Origin: Flavobacterium sp. W4I14
GTDB lineage: Bacteria > Bacteroidota > Bacteroidia > Sphingobacteriales > Sphingobacteriaceae
Direction: 5' to 3'
DNA: 64,000 bases
Assembly (NCBI GenBank): GCA_030817875.1
Contig: JAUSZU010000001.1
Location: 3,596,001-3,660,000, forward strand
The first letter of the stretch is position 1. Each line of letters begins with the position of its first letter. This document shows, one piece after another, positions 1 to 8,619 of this stretch. The notes under the pieces are model-generated. The model saw only the letters and a list, made by a program, of their open reading frames with translations. It ran no database searches and was not told where the DNA came from. Position numbers and translations under genes: made by a program.

Positions 1-1
1 A

Positions 2-271
2 ACCGCGCCTGTACCGGTTAATCAACCAATCGCCACTAAAACAGAACAACAAGAGGGGCTATTGTATGCTCAGCCCATAAGCAATGGCTACCAACTGATA
101 GATGCAACGCCTAAAATTGTAATGACCTTACTAAAAACCTCTATAGAGGACTGTTATATCTCGAACAATGGCAACGCAAACGGGGTAGTTTTAAAAAAGA
201 ATGGAACCTGGTTCTTCGAGTACTACAAAAACAATGTTCTTGTTTCTGAAAAATTATCGATTAAATTTTAA
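2..271 (+). CDS. C-terminal part of a hypothetical protein, cut by window edge
   Basis: The reading frame is open from base 2 and stops at 271, so this is the last 89 residues of a gene that begins outside the window. A TTG at 62 could be read as a start, but the open frame continues upstream of it without a stop, which favours a truncated gene. The tail is polar, with a short glutamine and threonine-rich linker (QPIATKTEQQ) followed by about 60 residues that look like a small beta-rich domain (GTWFFEYYKNN). I do not recognise the family. No signal or membrane segment is visible in this part. Confidence 0.6.
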   Translation, partial: TAPVPVNQPIATKTEQQEGLLYAQPISNGYQLIDATPKIVMTLLKTSIEDCYISNNGNANGVVLKKNGTWFFEYYKNNVLVSEKLSIKF

Positions 272-321
272 TCTTCCTTCACCGGGATTGGAAGTACTGG
301 CAATTATTTTCCCAATAAGTT

Positions 322-747
322 TTAATGTCGTTTAAACAGGGAAAACAAAATAGACTTAATTATTTTTTTGAAACCTGCCAGTACCTCTTCCACCGTCCAG
401 TATTTCTGTTCTTCAGCAGATGATATCCTTATTCCTTTTAAACCGAAAGGTTTTGTGGTTATTGCCAGAACCTTAAGCCGCGTTTTATCAGGGCCTTCAC
501 AGGTAATTACCTCATCTATTTCAAATTCGATATCTGATGGCCAGGGACCGGATACACCCCATGAGGCGGCATTGGAATCTTCGGGATTAAATGTAAGCGT
601 ATATCCTTTAGCTTTTAAACGCGCTATCACCTCGTCTACCTGGCTTACCTCCGTTACATTGCTAGGTTTGTTCAGATGTTGACCGGATGCGAGCTTAACA
701 CCATACGTAGCATTTATTTTCTCTTGATCTATTTTCACCGCTTTCAT
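322..747 (-). CDS. Hypothetical protein, 141 aa
   Basis: This is an intact minus-strand gene of 141 residues beginning MKAVKIDQEK. It has no signal peptide or convincing membrane helix. The centre is acidic and probably folded (GPWPSDIEFEIDEV, then ITCEGPDKTRLKVLAI), and the end is basic (FKKIIKSILFSLFKRH), perhaps an amphipathic helix. I do not recognise the family. It lies 28 bases downstream of a small membrane-protein gene and may share a transcript with it and with the ClC channel gene further up, since all three point the same way with short gaps. Confidence 0.65.
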   Translation of the reverse strand: MKAVKIDQEKINATYGVKLASGQHLNKPSNVTEVSQVDEVIARLKAKGYTLTFNPEDSNAASWGVSGPWPSDIEFEIDEVITCEGPDKTRLKVLAITTKPFGLKGIRISSAEEQKYWTVEEVLAGFKKIIKSILFSLFKRH

Positions 748-775
748 GTTCTATATTAATGATAACAAACGGAAA

Positions 776-1009
776 TCAGTCCATGCGGTATTTCTTTTGG
801 TGCCATGTGGCAATATTGAAAATTCCGCCCAGGGCAATCAAAAGCCCGCCACAGAATGCTGGCCAGGCAAATGAACGTATCCCATTAATATTAATAGTCC
901 AGGGGTGAGAATCCACGGGATTTATCGAATTGAGGTGTCCGGTGGTAGAGAAAGCGATAACCAGCACAATTATACCAGCAATCATCATACAATAACTTGC
1001 ATTTTTCAT
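776..1009 (-). CDS. Small membrane protein, 77 aa
   Basis: The 77-residue product has two hydrophobic segments, at about residues 7-25 (MMIAGIIVLVIAFS) and 50-68 (WPAFCGGLLIALGGIFNIA), joined by a polar loop that would face the periplasm if both ends are inside. No family was recognised. The gene starts 24 bases after the ClC channel stop and precedes another minus-strand gene, so a three-gene transcript is plausible. Coding is supported by length, a good ATG and the clean two-helix pattern rather than by homology. Confidence 0.6.
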   Translation of the reverse strand: MKNASYCMMIAGIIVLVIAFSTTGHLNSINPVDSHPWTININGIRSFAWPAFCGGLLIALGGIFNIATWHQKKYRMD

Positions 1010-1033
1010 AACATTGATTTTTAATAAATAGGT

Positions 1034-2905
1034 TTAAAGCCTTCTGTCGGCCATTATCCTTTTGCCCCTAACAATAATTTTTTTCGCTTGCCTGTCCAGC
1101 GAGAGGTTCCTGCCGACCGAACTTTCCTTTTCGTGGTTTACATGGTAGGCCTTAACCACCTCTTTATAGCTGAGCAGTCCTACAAAAGCGTTTTCACCCT
1201 TACCGCTAAATACCATCAGAAAATCGTTCTCATTTTGAGACATCTGTTCTACTGCTTTTTTTAAGTAGTCGTTACTTCTAACCCGGCCATTTACAGGCTT
1301 GGTAATTGCCATGATTTCTTTTGCTGTATCTAGTGAAGGCAGGAAAAGATCCAGCATAGAAATCGTTCCCAGGCAATCCCCTTTAGGCTCTTTAACCGCA
1401 TACTGGTTCTCCACCGGAGGATTTTTCGCAAAATATTCTCTTACCTCAGCAATGGTGTTATAAGGGCTGATAAACACCTGATCATGGTCCATTACCTCCG
1501 AAACCCGTAGTTTTAACAATAGGTCAGGCTCATAGCTGTCAGGTGCATGTACCCCCCTGCGCGCAATCTTTTCTGTCATGATGGTGTTTTTCATAAAAAA
1601 CACAGAAATCAGATATGCTCCGGAGCATGCACCCAGAAGCGGAAGCAGTCCATGGATTTGATGGGTAGATTCGAGCGCGAAAAGGATACTGGTAAGATAG
1701 GCTCTCGAGGCCCCTGCAAACATAGCAGACATTCCTACCAGTGCCGACATTGGTATACTGATATCAAGCCCCGGAAAAAAGGAATGCAATAGGTATCCCA
1801 TCGCAGCACCGCTGGCTCCGCCAATGGTCATCAATGGTGCCAGTGTCCCTCCCGAGGTTCCACTGCCCAGGGCAATGGCCCAGGAAATAAATTTAAAGAG
1901 GCATAAGGAAAGGATAACCGAAATGGAAAGCTGTCCGCTTAAGAGCGAAATAATATTATCATATCCCACTCCGAGGGTACGGGGTGCGAAGTAACCGACT
2001 ATACCAACTGCTAGTCCGCCCATGGCTGGCCACCACATCCAGTGAACTGGAAGTTTCTCAAAAGCATCCTCAATAAAATATACAATCTTGGTAAGCGCGA
2101 GTGATGCAAAACCGACAAGTATACCGATGAGACTATATATGCCAAGGGCTGCATTTGAAGGTGCCGAGAGTGTTGGCATCGGAAAAACCGGCCCCTGTTC
2201 AAAAAGGAGATGGTGCCCCGCAGCACCAGTAATACAGGCCAGTGCTACCGGAATAATCGATTTTGAAGAAAACTCAAACAATAGCAGCTCAATGGCCAAA
2301 AAAACCGCTGCCAAAGGCGTACCGAATATTGCAGACATTCCCGCTGTTGCCCCTGCAGCAAGGATGATCTTGCGTTCATTGGAACTTACGGTAAAGAGCT
2401 GTCCAAGGGTTGAGCCCAGTGCACCACCTGTTGCAATAATGGGTCCTTCGGCCCCAAAAGGACCACCGGTACCTATTGCAATCGCTGAAGAAACGGGCTT
2501 TAAAATTGCTATTGAAGGTTTGATCCTGCTCTGATTGGTTAGTACCTGCTCCATTGCCTCCGGAATCCCATGCCCCCTGATCGCTTTGGAACCATAAAGT
2601 GCCATCAGCCCGACTATAACACCGCCAGTAATCGGAATAACAATTACCATTAAACCTAAATGATTATCTGCAGGGCTATGGAAACCAAATTCGAACTGCT
2701 GATAGAAAGAAATGTTTGTTACCAGATTGATCAGAGACACGAGAACCTTTGCTATCAGGGAAATCCCCATAGCAACTCCTACCGACAACGTGGAAATAAA
2801 TAAAAGACGCTTCTTCGAACTTTTCTCTTTGTTCCTCCCTAGTTTAAATTTACCGAATATGCCCAGCGCCGGGGCTATTGGTATTACATTTTTTGTGCTC
2901 CTCAT
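1034..2905 (-). CDS. ClC-family chloride channel/transporter with C-terminal CBS domains
   Basis: This 623-residue inner-membrane protein should move chloride or another small anion across the membrane, by exchange with protons or as a channel. The ClC signatures are all present: GHGIPEA, the gating loop GPFGAEGP with its glutamate at about residue 153, and GTSGGTLAP. About ten to twelve hydrophobic segments fill residues 35-440, and the last 150 residues form a CBS-type regulatory pair that may bind nucleotides. The frame is open 41 codons further upstream, but that stretch is very AT-rich, is not ClC-like, and overlaps the divergent promoter region. The ATG at 2905 (MRSTKNVIP) is therefore chosen. 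A minus-strand TAnnTTTG-type element lies at 2931-2924. The divergent neighbour is a Crp/Fnr regulator. Confidence 0.9.
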   Translation of the reverse strand: MRSTKNVIPIAPALGIFGKFKLGRNKEKSSKKRLLFISTLSVGVAMGISLIAKVLVSLINLVTNISFYQQFEFGFHSPADNHLGLMVIVIPITGGVIVGLMALYGSKAIRGHGIPEAMEQVLTNQSRIKPSIAILKPVSSAIAIGTGGPFGAEGPIIATGGALGSTLGQLFTVSSNERKIILAAGATAGMSAIFGTPLAAVFLAIELLLFEFSSKSIIPVALACITGAAGHHLLFEQGPVFPMPTLSAPSNAALGIYSLIGILVGFASLALTKIVYFIEDAFEKLPVHWMWWPAMGGLAVGIVGYFAPRTLGVGYDNIISLLSGQLSISVILSLCLFKFISWAIALGSGTSGGTLAPLMTIGGASGAAMGYLLHSFFPGLDISIPMSALVGMSAMFAGASRAYLTSILFALESTHQIHGLLPLLGACSGAYLISVFFMKNTIMTEKIARRGVHAPDSYEPDLLLKLRVSEVMDHDQVFISPYNTIAEVREYFAKNPPVENQYAVKEPKGDCLGTISMLDLFLPSLDTAKEIMAITKPVNGRVRSNDYLKKAVEQMSQNENDFLMVFSGKGENAFVGLLSYKEVVKAYHVNHEKESSVGRNLSLDRQAKKIIVRGKRIMADRRL

Positions 2906-2961
2906 TTTGTTTTCAGAATGAAGCAAAAGTAATAATAAAAAACAACAAATGAAATTATAAA

Positions 2962-3032
2962 TATATTTTAAACAATATAAATATGACAAAATAACACAAT
3001 TAATACATATATAATATATTTTAAACAATATA
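2962..3032. promoter_or_regulatory. Perfect 18-base direct repeat in the clc-crp divergent promoter
   Basis: TATATTTTAAACAATATA occurs at 2962-2979 and again, identically, at 3015-3032, so the two copies start 53 bases apart, about five helical turns. Each copy is itself close to a palindrome around the central TTAA. They lie between the channel gene start at 2905 and the regulator gene start at 3094, a typical place for sites bound by the regulator itself. The surrounding DNA is extremely AT-rich, which lowers the surprise, but an exact 18-base repeat is still unlikely by chance. Confidence 0.5.
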
Positions 3033-3065
3033 TGTCAGTCAAATTCAGTATTTAAATATTAGTTG

Positions 3066-3073
3066 TATTTTTG
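3066..3073 (+). promoter_or_regulatory. Promoter -7 element for the Crp/Fnr gene
   Basis: TATTTTTG fits the Bacteroidota consensus TAnnTTTG exactly and ends 20 bases before the ATG, giving a very short leader. No clear TTG element is found 19 bases upstream, which would suit a promoter needing an activator. The exact direct repeat ending at 3032 is placed just upstream. Confidence 0.45.
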
Positions 3074-3093
3074 ACACAAGTAAGACCTATCCA

Positions 3094-3795
3094 ATGAAAG
3101 AGTGTAATAATGCGTGTGATGTAAAAAGCTGCTATCTATGCAGCCGTGTAATAGCAGACTGGCTGCCTGCAGTTTCTCAGAAAAAAAAGAATTTTCAGTT
3201 AAAAAAGGGAGAACAGTTATTCACCGAAGCCCAACCTGTGGGCGGCATATTTTTCGTCTTTTCAGGAACGATCAAAGTTCATAAAAAGTGGGACAATGAA
3301 AAGGAACTTATTATAAGATTTGCAAGGCCAGGAGATGTGATCGGCCATCTTGGTCTGGGAAAAAACCCCACCTACCCTGTTTCTGCAACTGCACTTGAAC
3401 AGGCAACCGTATGCTTTATCGACCTAGAGTTTTTTAGATCAAGCTTAAAAGTAAATCCTGGCCTTACCTACCACCTAATGGACTTTTTTGCTGCCGAGCT
3501 TCAGGAATCGCACGAACGGATGCGCAACCTGGCGCATATGTCGGTAAAAGGCAGGGTTTCCAATGCGCTTCTTTCCTTACAATCGCAATTCGGCATTGAT
3601 AACAATGGTGCAATAAAGCTCGATATATCCCGTCAGGATATTGCTTCTTATTCAGGAACCACCTACGAAACGCTTTTCAAGATTTTCACAGAATTCATGA
3701 ATGCGGGAAAGATCAGTGCCCAGGGAAAAAGGATCGAAATATTAGACGCTTCATACCTACGGGAAATAGTATCGGATGACAACAAAAAAAATTGA
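3094..3795 (+). CDS. Crp/Fnr-family regulator with an N-terminal cysteine cluster
   Basis: This 233-residue transcription factor has a cyclic-nucleotide-binding-like beta barrel at about residues 35-140 (GEQLFTEAQPVGGIFFVFSG, then RPGDVIGHLGLG) and a winged helix at about 150-225 (DISRQDIASYSGTTYETLFK as recognition region). The N-terminus carries four cysteines at residues 4, 8, 13 and 16 (C-x3-C-x4-C-x2-C). In Fnr, N-terminal cysteines with one internal cysteine hold an oxygen-sensitive iron-sulfur cluster, so redox or oxygen sensing is possible here. That is an inference, because the spacing is not that of Fnr. The gene is divergent from a ClC channel and probably regulates itself, its neighbour, or both. 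Confidence 0.85.
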   Translation: MKECNNACDVKSCYLCSRVIADWLPAVSQKKKNFQLKKGEQLFTEAQPVGGIFFVFSGTIKVHKKWDNEKELIIRFARPGDVIGHLGLGKNPTYPVSATALEQATVCFIDLEFFRSSLKVNPGLTYHLMDFFAAELQESHERMRNLAHMSVKGRVSNALLSLQSQFGIDNNGAIKLDISRQDIASYSGTTYETLFKIFTEFMNAGKISAQGKRIEILDASYLREIVSDDNKKN

Positions 3796-3805
3796 TTTTC
3801 AAAAT

Positions 3806-3872
3806 AATCTTTCTATCGAAAGATTCTAAAAATCGATCGTCATCTCGACCGGAGCAACGCGTCGAGGTGACG
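3806..3872. repeat. Hairpin followed by short palindromic intergenic repeat
   Basis: An 8-base stem with a four-base loop (AATCTTTC and GAAAGATT, 3806-3825) follows the regulator gene. It is followed by a 12-base arm pair at 3838-3872 (CGTCATCTCGAC against GTCGAGGTGACG, one mismatch). The second is the short form of the palindromic repeat family seen repeatedly in this window. Either may act as a transcript end; neither has a strong T run. Confidence 0.6.
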
Positions 3873-4045
3873 ATTCATTTTCATCCCTAAAATGAACTCT
3901 TTTTCGCCCGATTTTTAAACCCGTTCGTCGAGAATTAAGCTGTGTTGGTATAATTGAGGGTTTTCTGCTGCAACGTTTTGGCCATGATGGTGTCTTATCT
4001 ACAAAACAATAACAAAATATTAATTAAAATATAAACAACAGCATT

Positions 4046-4645
4046 ATGAAAACCTCAATCAAAACCCTAACAAAATCAGTATTAGCAGCTATCGTTTTAA
4101 CTTCTGCTATTTTCTCAACAAGTGTAATGGCAGGCGAGAAACAGCCAATCAAAATGTCGGCACCTAAAAACATCAGCCAGGTTATTGTAAGCGGAAATGT
4201 AGAAATCACGTTGATACAAGGAGAAAAAGAAAGTATAAGCTACAATGACGATAACACTGGTAAAGTAAAAGTGATCCAGGACGGACATGCATTAAAAATC
4301 AGTTCGGCAGATAGAAATACAGCAAAGATTACTGTTTATGTAAACAACATCTATAGAGTACAGGCATCTGAAAATGCCGTAGTAAAAACAGTTGGTAAAT
4401 TAGACGCTAAATATCTTCAGTTATTCTTAAAAGGAAATGCTGTTGCAGAAATCGATTCAGATACAGAAAGTTTATATACTGTAATTGAAGGCCGTGCAGA
4501 TTTAAAACTAAGCGGCGCTACAGGTGAACATATCTTGGTAATGGGAAGCACACCAAAATTGAATCTAGATAGATTTGCAGCAATAAAAACGCAAATGAGC
4601 TCACCAGTAACTGGTACAGAACAAACTGCTTCATTAGCAAAATAA
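4046..4645 (+). CDS. Secreted GIN-domain (DUF2807) protein
   Basis: The 199-residue protein starts with a signal peptide (residues 1-29, ending SVMAG) and continues as a repetitive beta-strand protein with alternating small and hydrophobic residues (ISQVIVSGNVEITLIQG, then VKTVGKLDAKYLQLFLKGNA). This is the pattern of the GIN or DUF2807 family, parallel beta-helix-like domains common in Bacteroidota and placed in the periplasm or on the cell surface. Their function is not settled; adhesion has been suggested. The gene is alone between two terminators or repeats and ends at a strong terminator, so it is probably a single-gene transcript. A 200-residue length fits a single-domain member. Confidence 0.8.
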   Translation: MKTSIKTLTKSVLAAIVLTSAIFSTSVMAGEKQPIKMSAPKNISQVIVSGNVEITLIQGEKESISYNDDNTGKVKVIQDGHALKISSADRNTAKITVYVNNIYRVQASENAVVKTVGKLDAKYLQLFLKGNAVAEIDSDTESLYTVIEGRADLKLSGATGEHILVMGSTPKLNLDRFAAIKTQMSSPVTGTEQTASLAK

Positions 4646-4665
4646 TAAATAAAATTTAACATTCG

Positions 4666-4699
4666 AAGAGCGATGAAATCTATTCATCGCTCTTTTTTT
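4666..4699 (+). terminator. Rho-independent terminator after the GIN-domain gene
   Basis: A perfect 11-base stem (AAGAGCGATGA, 4666-4676, against TCATCGCTCTT, 4684-4694) with a seven-base loop is followed by a run of T to 4699. It lies 20 bases after the stop codon of the GIN-domain gene. Confidence 0.9.
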
Positions 4700-4810
4700 G
4701 TTCATACAGCACCAAATCACCACTTAACACATTTTTTGGCAAAACATTGTATTTTATTCGAGTAAAATGCAACATGCTAAATAGGAAAAGACTTTTTCTG
4801 CTTTTGATTT

Positions 4811-4841
4811 TTTGATAAACTGATCCTTTCCATTAGATTTG
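4811..4841 (+). promoter_or_regulatory. Bacteroidota-type promoter for the GH92 gene
   Basis: TTTG at 4811-4814, a 19-base spacer, then TAGATTTG at 4834-4841 fit the -33/-7 consensus exactly. Transcription would start near 4848, leaving a leader of about 118 bases before the ATG at 4966. The remaining part of this 320-base gap is AT-rich and shows no other feature. Confidence 0.65.
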
Positions 4842-4965
4842 ATAAATCGTTTTACTATTTAAGCAGATTAAAAAAATTTACATCATTAATGATACAGTCG
4901 GCAATTCATCAGCAGGCTGAATATCGTTTTTGAAAGTACTAAGTTTATCACATCGAATCCATTAC

Positions 4966-7239
4966 ATGAAAAAATATACATATTCTTTATTGAGCGCAAT
5001 ATTTTTGCTAATAGCTTGTATCAATTTTGCACATGCACAAGCTAAAAAACAACCCGTAGACTATGTTAACCCATACATTGGTAACATTAGCCATTTACTT
5101 GTACCCACTTATCCTACTGTTCATTTACCTAACAGCTTATTGCGGGTTTATCCGGAGCGTGATAATTTTACCAGTAATACTATAGAAGGTTTGCCTGTTG
5201 TGGTTACCAGCCATCGGGGCAGCTCGGCCTTTAATTTGAGTCCTTTTCAGGGCGATCTCAAAAATGTGGGTAACGTAATTCCTTATGGCTACGACAACGA
5301 GGTGATTAAGCCTTATTATTATGAGGTTGACCTCGATGATTTTGGAATAAATGTACAATTTGCACCGTCGCACCAATCGGGGATATATGCGCTCAATTTT
5401 TCGCAGACAACTGCTCCGGCTTATCTGGTCTTAAACACCCGGAACGGGGCGCTAAAGGTGAGCCAAAATGTGGTAAGTGGTTTTCAGAAACTAGACAATA
5501 ACACCAAGGTTTACCTCTACTTCGAAACTGATTTAACACCCCTTGAATCAGGCAAGCATCAAGGAACTAAAATTGATTCCGGAGAACAGTCTGCTTCCGG
5601 CCGTGATGCTTATCTTATTTTAAAATTTCCTGCTCAAACCAGGCAGATTAAAGCACGTTATGGCATATCATTTATCAGTGAAGAACAGGCAAAACACAAT
5701 CTCCGTCGAGAAATCAAGGATTATAACCTGAACCTGGTGGCGCAGACAGGAAAGAATATCTGGAATGCGACGCTTGGAAAGATCATGGTAACAGGCACTG
5801 ATGAAACAGCCAAAACCATATTTTACACTTCCCTTTATCGCACTTACGAAAGAATGATCAGCTTATCTGAAGATGGAAGGTACTTTAGTGCCTTCGACGG
5901 AAAAGTGCACAATGATAATGGCATGCCATTTTTTACTGACGACTGGATTTGGGATACCTACCGGGCAACACATCCACTCCGTGTGATTATTGAGCCAAAA
6001 ATGGAAGGCGATATGATTAATTCTTACCTGCGAATGGCACAACAGATGAAAGACCATTGGATGCCAACTTTTCCGGAGGTAACTGGTGATAGCCGGCGGA
6101 TGAACAGCAATCATGGCGTGGCCACCGTAATTGATGCTTACAACAAGGGTTTGAGAAATTTTAATCTTGATGAAGCTTATCAGTATTGTAAAGCAGCCAT
6201 TACCGAAAAAACACTGGCTCCGTGGTCCTCAAAAAAAGCAGGTGTTTTAGATCAGTTTTTTAAAGATAAGGGCTATTTCCCTGCTTTACCTGAAGGCGAA
6301 AAAGAAACCGCAGCAGAAGTTCATGGTTTTGAAAAACGCCAACCGATAGCCGTTACCCTCGGTACGGTTTATGATGAATGGTGCCTGGGCAATATTGCTC
6401 AGCAATTGGGTAAAACCGATGAAGCAAAATACTTTTTAGATAAAAGTAGCAGCTACCATACGGTGTTTGATCCAGATACCAGATTTTTTCATCCGAAAGA
6501 TGCAGAAGGTAAATTTATTAAACCGCTGGATTACCGCTTTTCGGGCGGACTTGGTGCCAGAGAAACTTACGACGAAAACAATGGCTGGCTTTACCGATGG
6601 GATGTATTGCACAACCTGGGCGATTTGGTAAATATGATTGGCGGCAAACAGGCTTTTGTTGATGAACTGGAGAAAATGTATAATACACCGCTCGGGAAAA
6701 GCAGATTTGATTTTTATTCGCAGTTGCCTGATCATACAGGTAATGTTGGGCAGTTTTCTATGGGCAATGAACCTGCCATGCATATTCCTTATTTGTACAA
6801 TTATGCGGGACAGCCCTGGCGCACGCAAAAAAGGGTAAGGAGTTTATTAAGTCAGTGGTTCCGTAACGATTTAATGGGTATTCCTGGTGATGAAGATGGC
6901 GGTGGCCTTACTTCTTTTGTAGTATTTTCGCAGATGGGTTTTTACCCGATAACCCCAGGCTTACCCATGTATGTAATTGGCAGCCCCACTTTTGCCAATG
7001 TGAAACTTGATCTGGGAAGTGGCAAAAAGTTTGAGTTGAACTGTATAAACTATTCTCCTGAAAATAAATACATTCAATCGGCTAAACTGAACGGGCAAGT
7101 ATGGAATAAATCGTGGTTTGCTCACGAGGATTTAATGAAAGGGGGCAAATTGGAGCTGGTAATGGGCAAACGTCCGAATAAACTATGGGCAGCGGATGAA
7201 GTGTCACTTCCCCCTTCATTTAAAATGCCTGCGAAATAA
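4966..7239 (+). CDS. Secreted GH92-family alpha-mannosidase
   Basis: The mature enzyme should remove alpha-linked mannose from glycans in the periplasm by the calcium-dependent inverting mechanism known for GH92. The 757-residue product has a signal peptide (residues 1-25, ending AHAQ), an N-terminal beta-sandwich (DYVNPYIGN to about residue 260) and the helical catalytic domain. The family core is clear in DDWIWDTYRATHPL and in NHGVATVIDAYNKG. The likely acid is Glu537 in DENNGW, and the paired aspartates of GDEDGGG (642 and 644) match the conserved base region. The start is the ATG at 4966; a TTG 12 codons upstream only adds a charged tail before the signal. It is not next to other sugar genes. 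The substrate is unknown, and the sequence is a divergent member. Confidence 0.88.
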   Translation: MKKYTYSLLSAIFLLIACINFAHAQAKKQPVDYVNPYIGNISHLLVPTYPTVHLPNSLLRVYPERDNFTSNTIEGLPVVVTSHRGSSAFNLSPFQGDLKNVGNVIPYGYDNEVIKPYYYEVDLDDFGINVQFAPSHQSGIYALNFSQTTAPAYLVLNTRNGALKVSQNVVSGFQKLDNNTKVYLYFETDLTPLESGKHQGTKIDSGEQSASGRDAYLILKFPAQTRQIKARYGISFISEEQAKHNLRREIKDYNLNLVAQTGKNIWNATLGKIMVTGTDETAKTIFYTSLYRTYERMISLSEDGRYFSAFDGKVHNDNGMPFFTDDWIWDTYRATHPLRVIIEPKMEGDMINSYLRMAQQMKDHWMPTFPEVTGDSRRMNSNHGVATVIDAYNKGLRNFNLDEAYQYCKAAITEKTLAPWSSKKAGVLDQFFKDKGYFPALPEGEKETAAEVHGFEKRQPIAVTLGTVYDEWCLGNIAQQLGKTDEAKYFLDKSSSYHTVFDPDTRFFHPKDAEGKFIKPLDYRFSGGLGARETYDENNGWLYRWDVLHNLGDLVNMIGGKQAFVDELEKMYNTPLGKSRFDFYSQLPDHTGNVGQFSMGNEPAMHIPYLYNYAGQPWRTQKRVRSLLSQWFRNDLMGIPGDEDGGGLTSFVVFSQMGFYPITPGLPMYVIGSPTFANVKLDLGSGKKFELNCINYSPENKYIQSAKLNGQVWNKSWFAHEDLMKGGKLELVMGKRPNKLWAADEVSLPPSFKMPAK

Positions 7240-7343
7240 AAGGGACTGGAGATTTTGGGAGATTAATATTGTTTCAGGTATTATCTCCCCAACATACCTT
7301 TAGTTAATACCGGAGCTAAATGAGAGGTGATTTACCCCCATCA

Positions 7344-7631
7344 TCATAAAAAACGCTGTACCAATTCTTCCCACTCCTGATCCAATGATAATTGTGGTCT
7401 TTTCTCTCCGGCTTTAGCATACCAATAATCGGCATTCCAACTGTCGCCTTCTTTGCGGTGCAGGTAGGCATGGATGCGGGCAGAAGCAACATCGCCTAAA
7501 TGGTCTACCTGGTTATGAGCCGTATGCCAGTCTCCTTTTGCATCGTACCAAAGTGCGCGCAATTGAACCGACAAGTTACCATCAGGCATATCTTCTTTTA
7601 ACGACATTCTAAATTCAGCTATATTCTTCAT
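7344..7631 (-). CDS. Small conserved hypothetical protein, 95 aa
   Basis: This cytoplasmic protein of 95 residues is rich in tryptophan and histidine (LRALWYDAKGDWHTAHNQVD, then HAYLHRKEGDSWNADYWYAKAG). The pattern recalls a small family of bacterial proteins of unknown function with paired helices, but I cannot name it. It has no signal peptide and no membrane helix. It faces the GH92 gene tail to tail and stands alone. It is likely a real gene because its composition is that of a compact folded protein. Confidence 0.6.
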   Translation of the reverse strand: MKNIAEFRMSLKEDMPDGNLSVQLRALWYDAKGDWHTAHNQVDHLGDVASARIHAYLHRKEGDSWNADYWYAKAGEKRPQLSLDQEWEELVQRFL

Positions 7632-7892
7632 TAAGTTCTGATTGTATTTTAACGATTATACAAAATAATCGTTAAACAGCATGATTGCCGCCTGATAAAA
7701 AAAAAAATTCAATTAATATTTTTGTTGCTTTCCACATCTTTTAATGTCAACACAAAACACTAGATCACAAATATTTACCGTTAATTACCTCCTTTAGGCT
7801 ATTTGTTTTAGCCTCCCAATTTTTGTACCCTGGCATCTTAGCATAAAAACCATCTCCTGAAAAACTTGTTGTAAAAATGGGCATCGTTATTA

Positions 7893-8426
7893 ATGGCCCC
7901 TTTAAAAAAAGCAATTATGGATTCAGGAACTATTGTATACAGCAATTTAGAAGAGCTCTCAAAAAGTAGTTATCAATTAACAGACGGCGAGGCAAACATT
8001 AAAGGTTGGCCAGTAAGAAATGAAGCTGGCGATTCGGTTGGAAAAGTGCGCGACCTCCTATTTGATCCCGAGCAAAACGCGATACGCTACGTTATTGTGG
8101 AGCTTACCGATATAGGTGAAGATTTGGAGGAGAAGGCTGTGCTGATACCCATCGGGCTCGCAAATTTAGGCGAAGATAAAAAAGAAGTTATTTTACCCGA
8201 TATCCACCAAGATCAGTTCAGGGCAATGCCGAGATATATTATTGGTGAGGTTACCCCTGAAATGGAGAACCAGATCCGCAGCGTAATTGGAAGTCCGGCG
8301 GCGCTACGGATGGAAGATGAAATTGTAGAGATTGACCGTGCAAACTTTTATCGTCACCATCATTTCGATAAGAATAGTTTTCCGGAGCGCAATCCCGGCA
8401 ATCAGGATTCCGACCCGTTAATTTAA
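7893..8426 (+). CDS. PRC-barrel domain protein
   Basis: The 177-residue protein has a PRC-barrel at about residues 25-105 (IKGWPVRNEAGDSVGKVRDLLFDPEQNAIRYVIVEL), a fold found in RNA-processing factors and photosynthetic reaction centre subunits. A short helical and acidic tail follows. Proteins of this build are common in soil Bacteroidota and are often linked to stress, but no function is shown here. A second ATG eight codons in (MDSGTIVYSN) is an equally good start. There is no signal peptide. No operon partner lies close by. The gene is followed by a palindromic repeat. Confidence 0.75.
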   Translation: MAPLKKAIMDSGTIVYSNLEELSKSSYQLTDGEANIKGWPVRNEAGDSVGKVRDLLFDPEQNAIRYVIVELTDIGEDLEEKAVLIPIGLANLGEDKKEVILPDIHQDQFRAMPRYIIGEVTPEMENQIRSVIGSPAALRMEDEIVEIDRANFYRHHHFDKNSFPERNPGNQDSDPLI

Positions 8427-8487
8427 TGGATACGTTAAATTTGTAAATGATGCACATGCATCGCTAGATTGAGTTAACTAGAAGTAT

Positions 8488-8608
8488 CGTCATCTCGATC
8501 CCGAAGATTCGGGAAGAGATCTTTAAATTTGATTAATAACATGGTTCAAAGATCTCTCCTCCGAAGGAGTTCCTCTGGAACACTCCGCAGTACCTCGGTC
8601 GAGATGAC
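8488..8608. repeat. Long palindromic intergenic repeat
   Basis: The outer arms CGTCATCTCGA (from 8488) and TCGAGATGAC (to 8608) pair across about 120 bases. A second inner pair, AGAGATCTTT and AAAGATCTCT, folds inside, so the RNA would form a long double hairpin. The same layout recurs at several gaps in this window. Confidence 0.7.
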
Positions 8609-8619
8609 AATGCTTCGAA

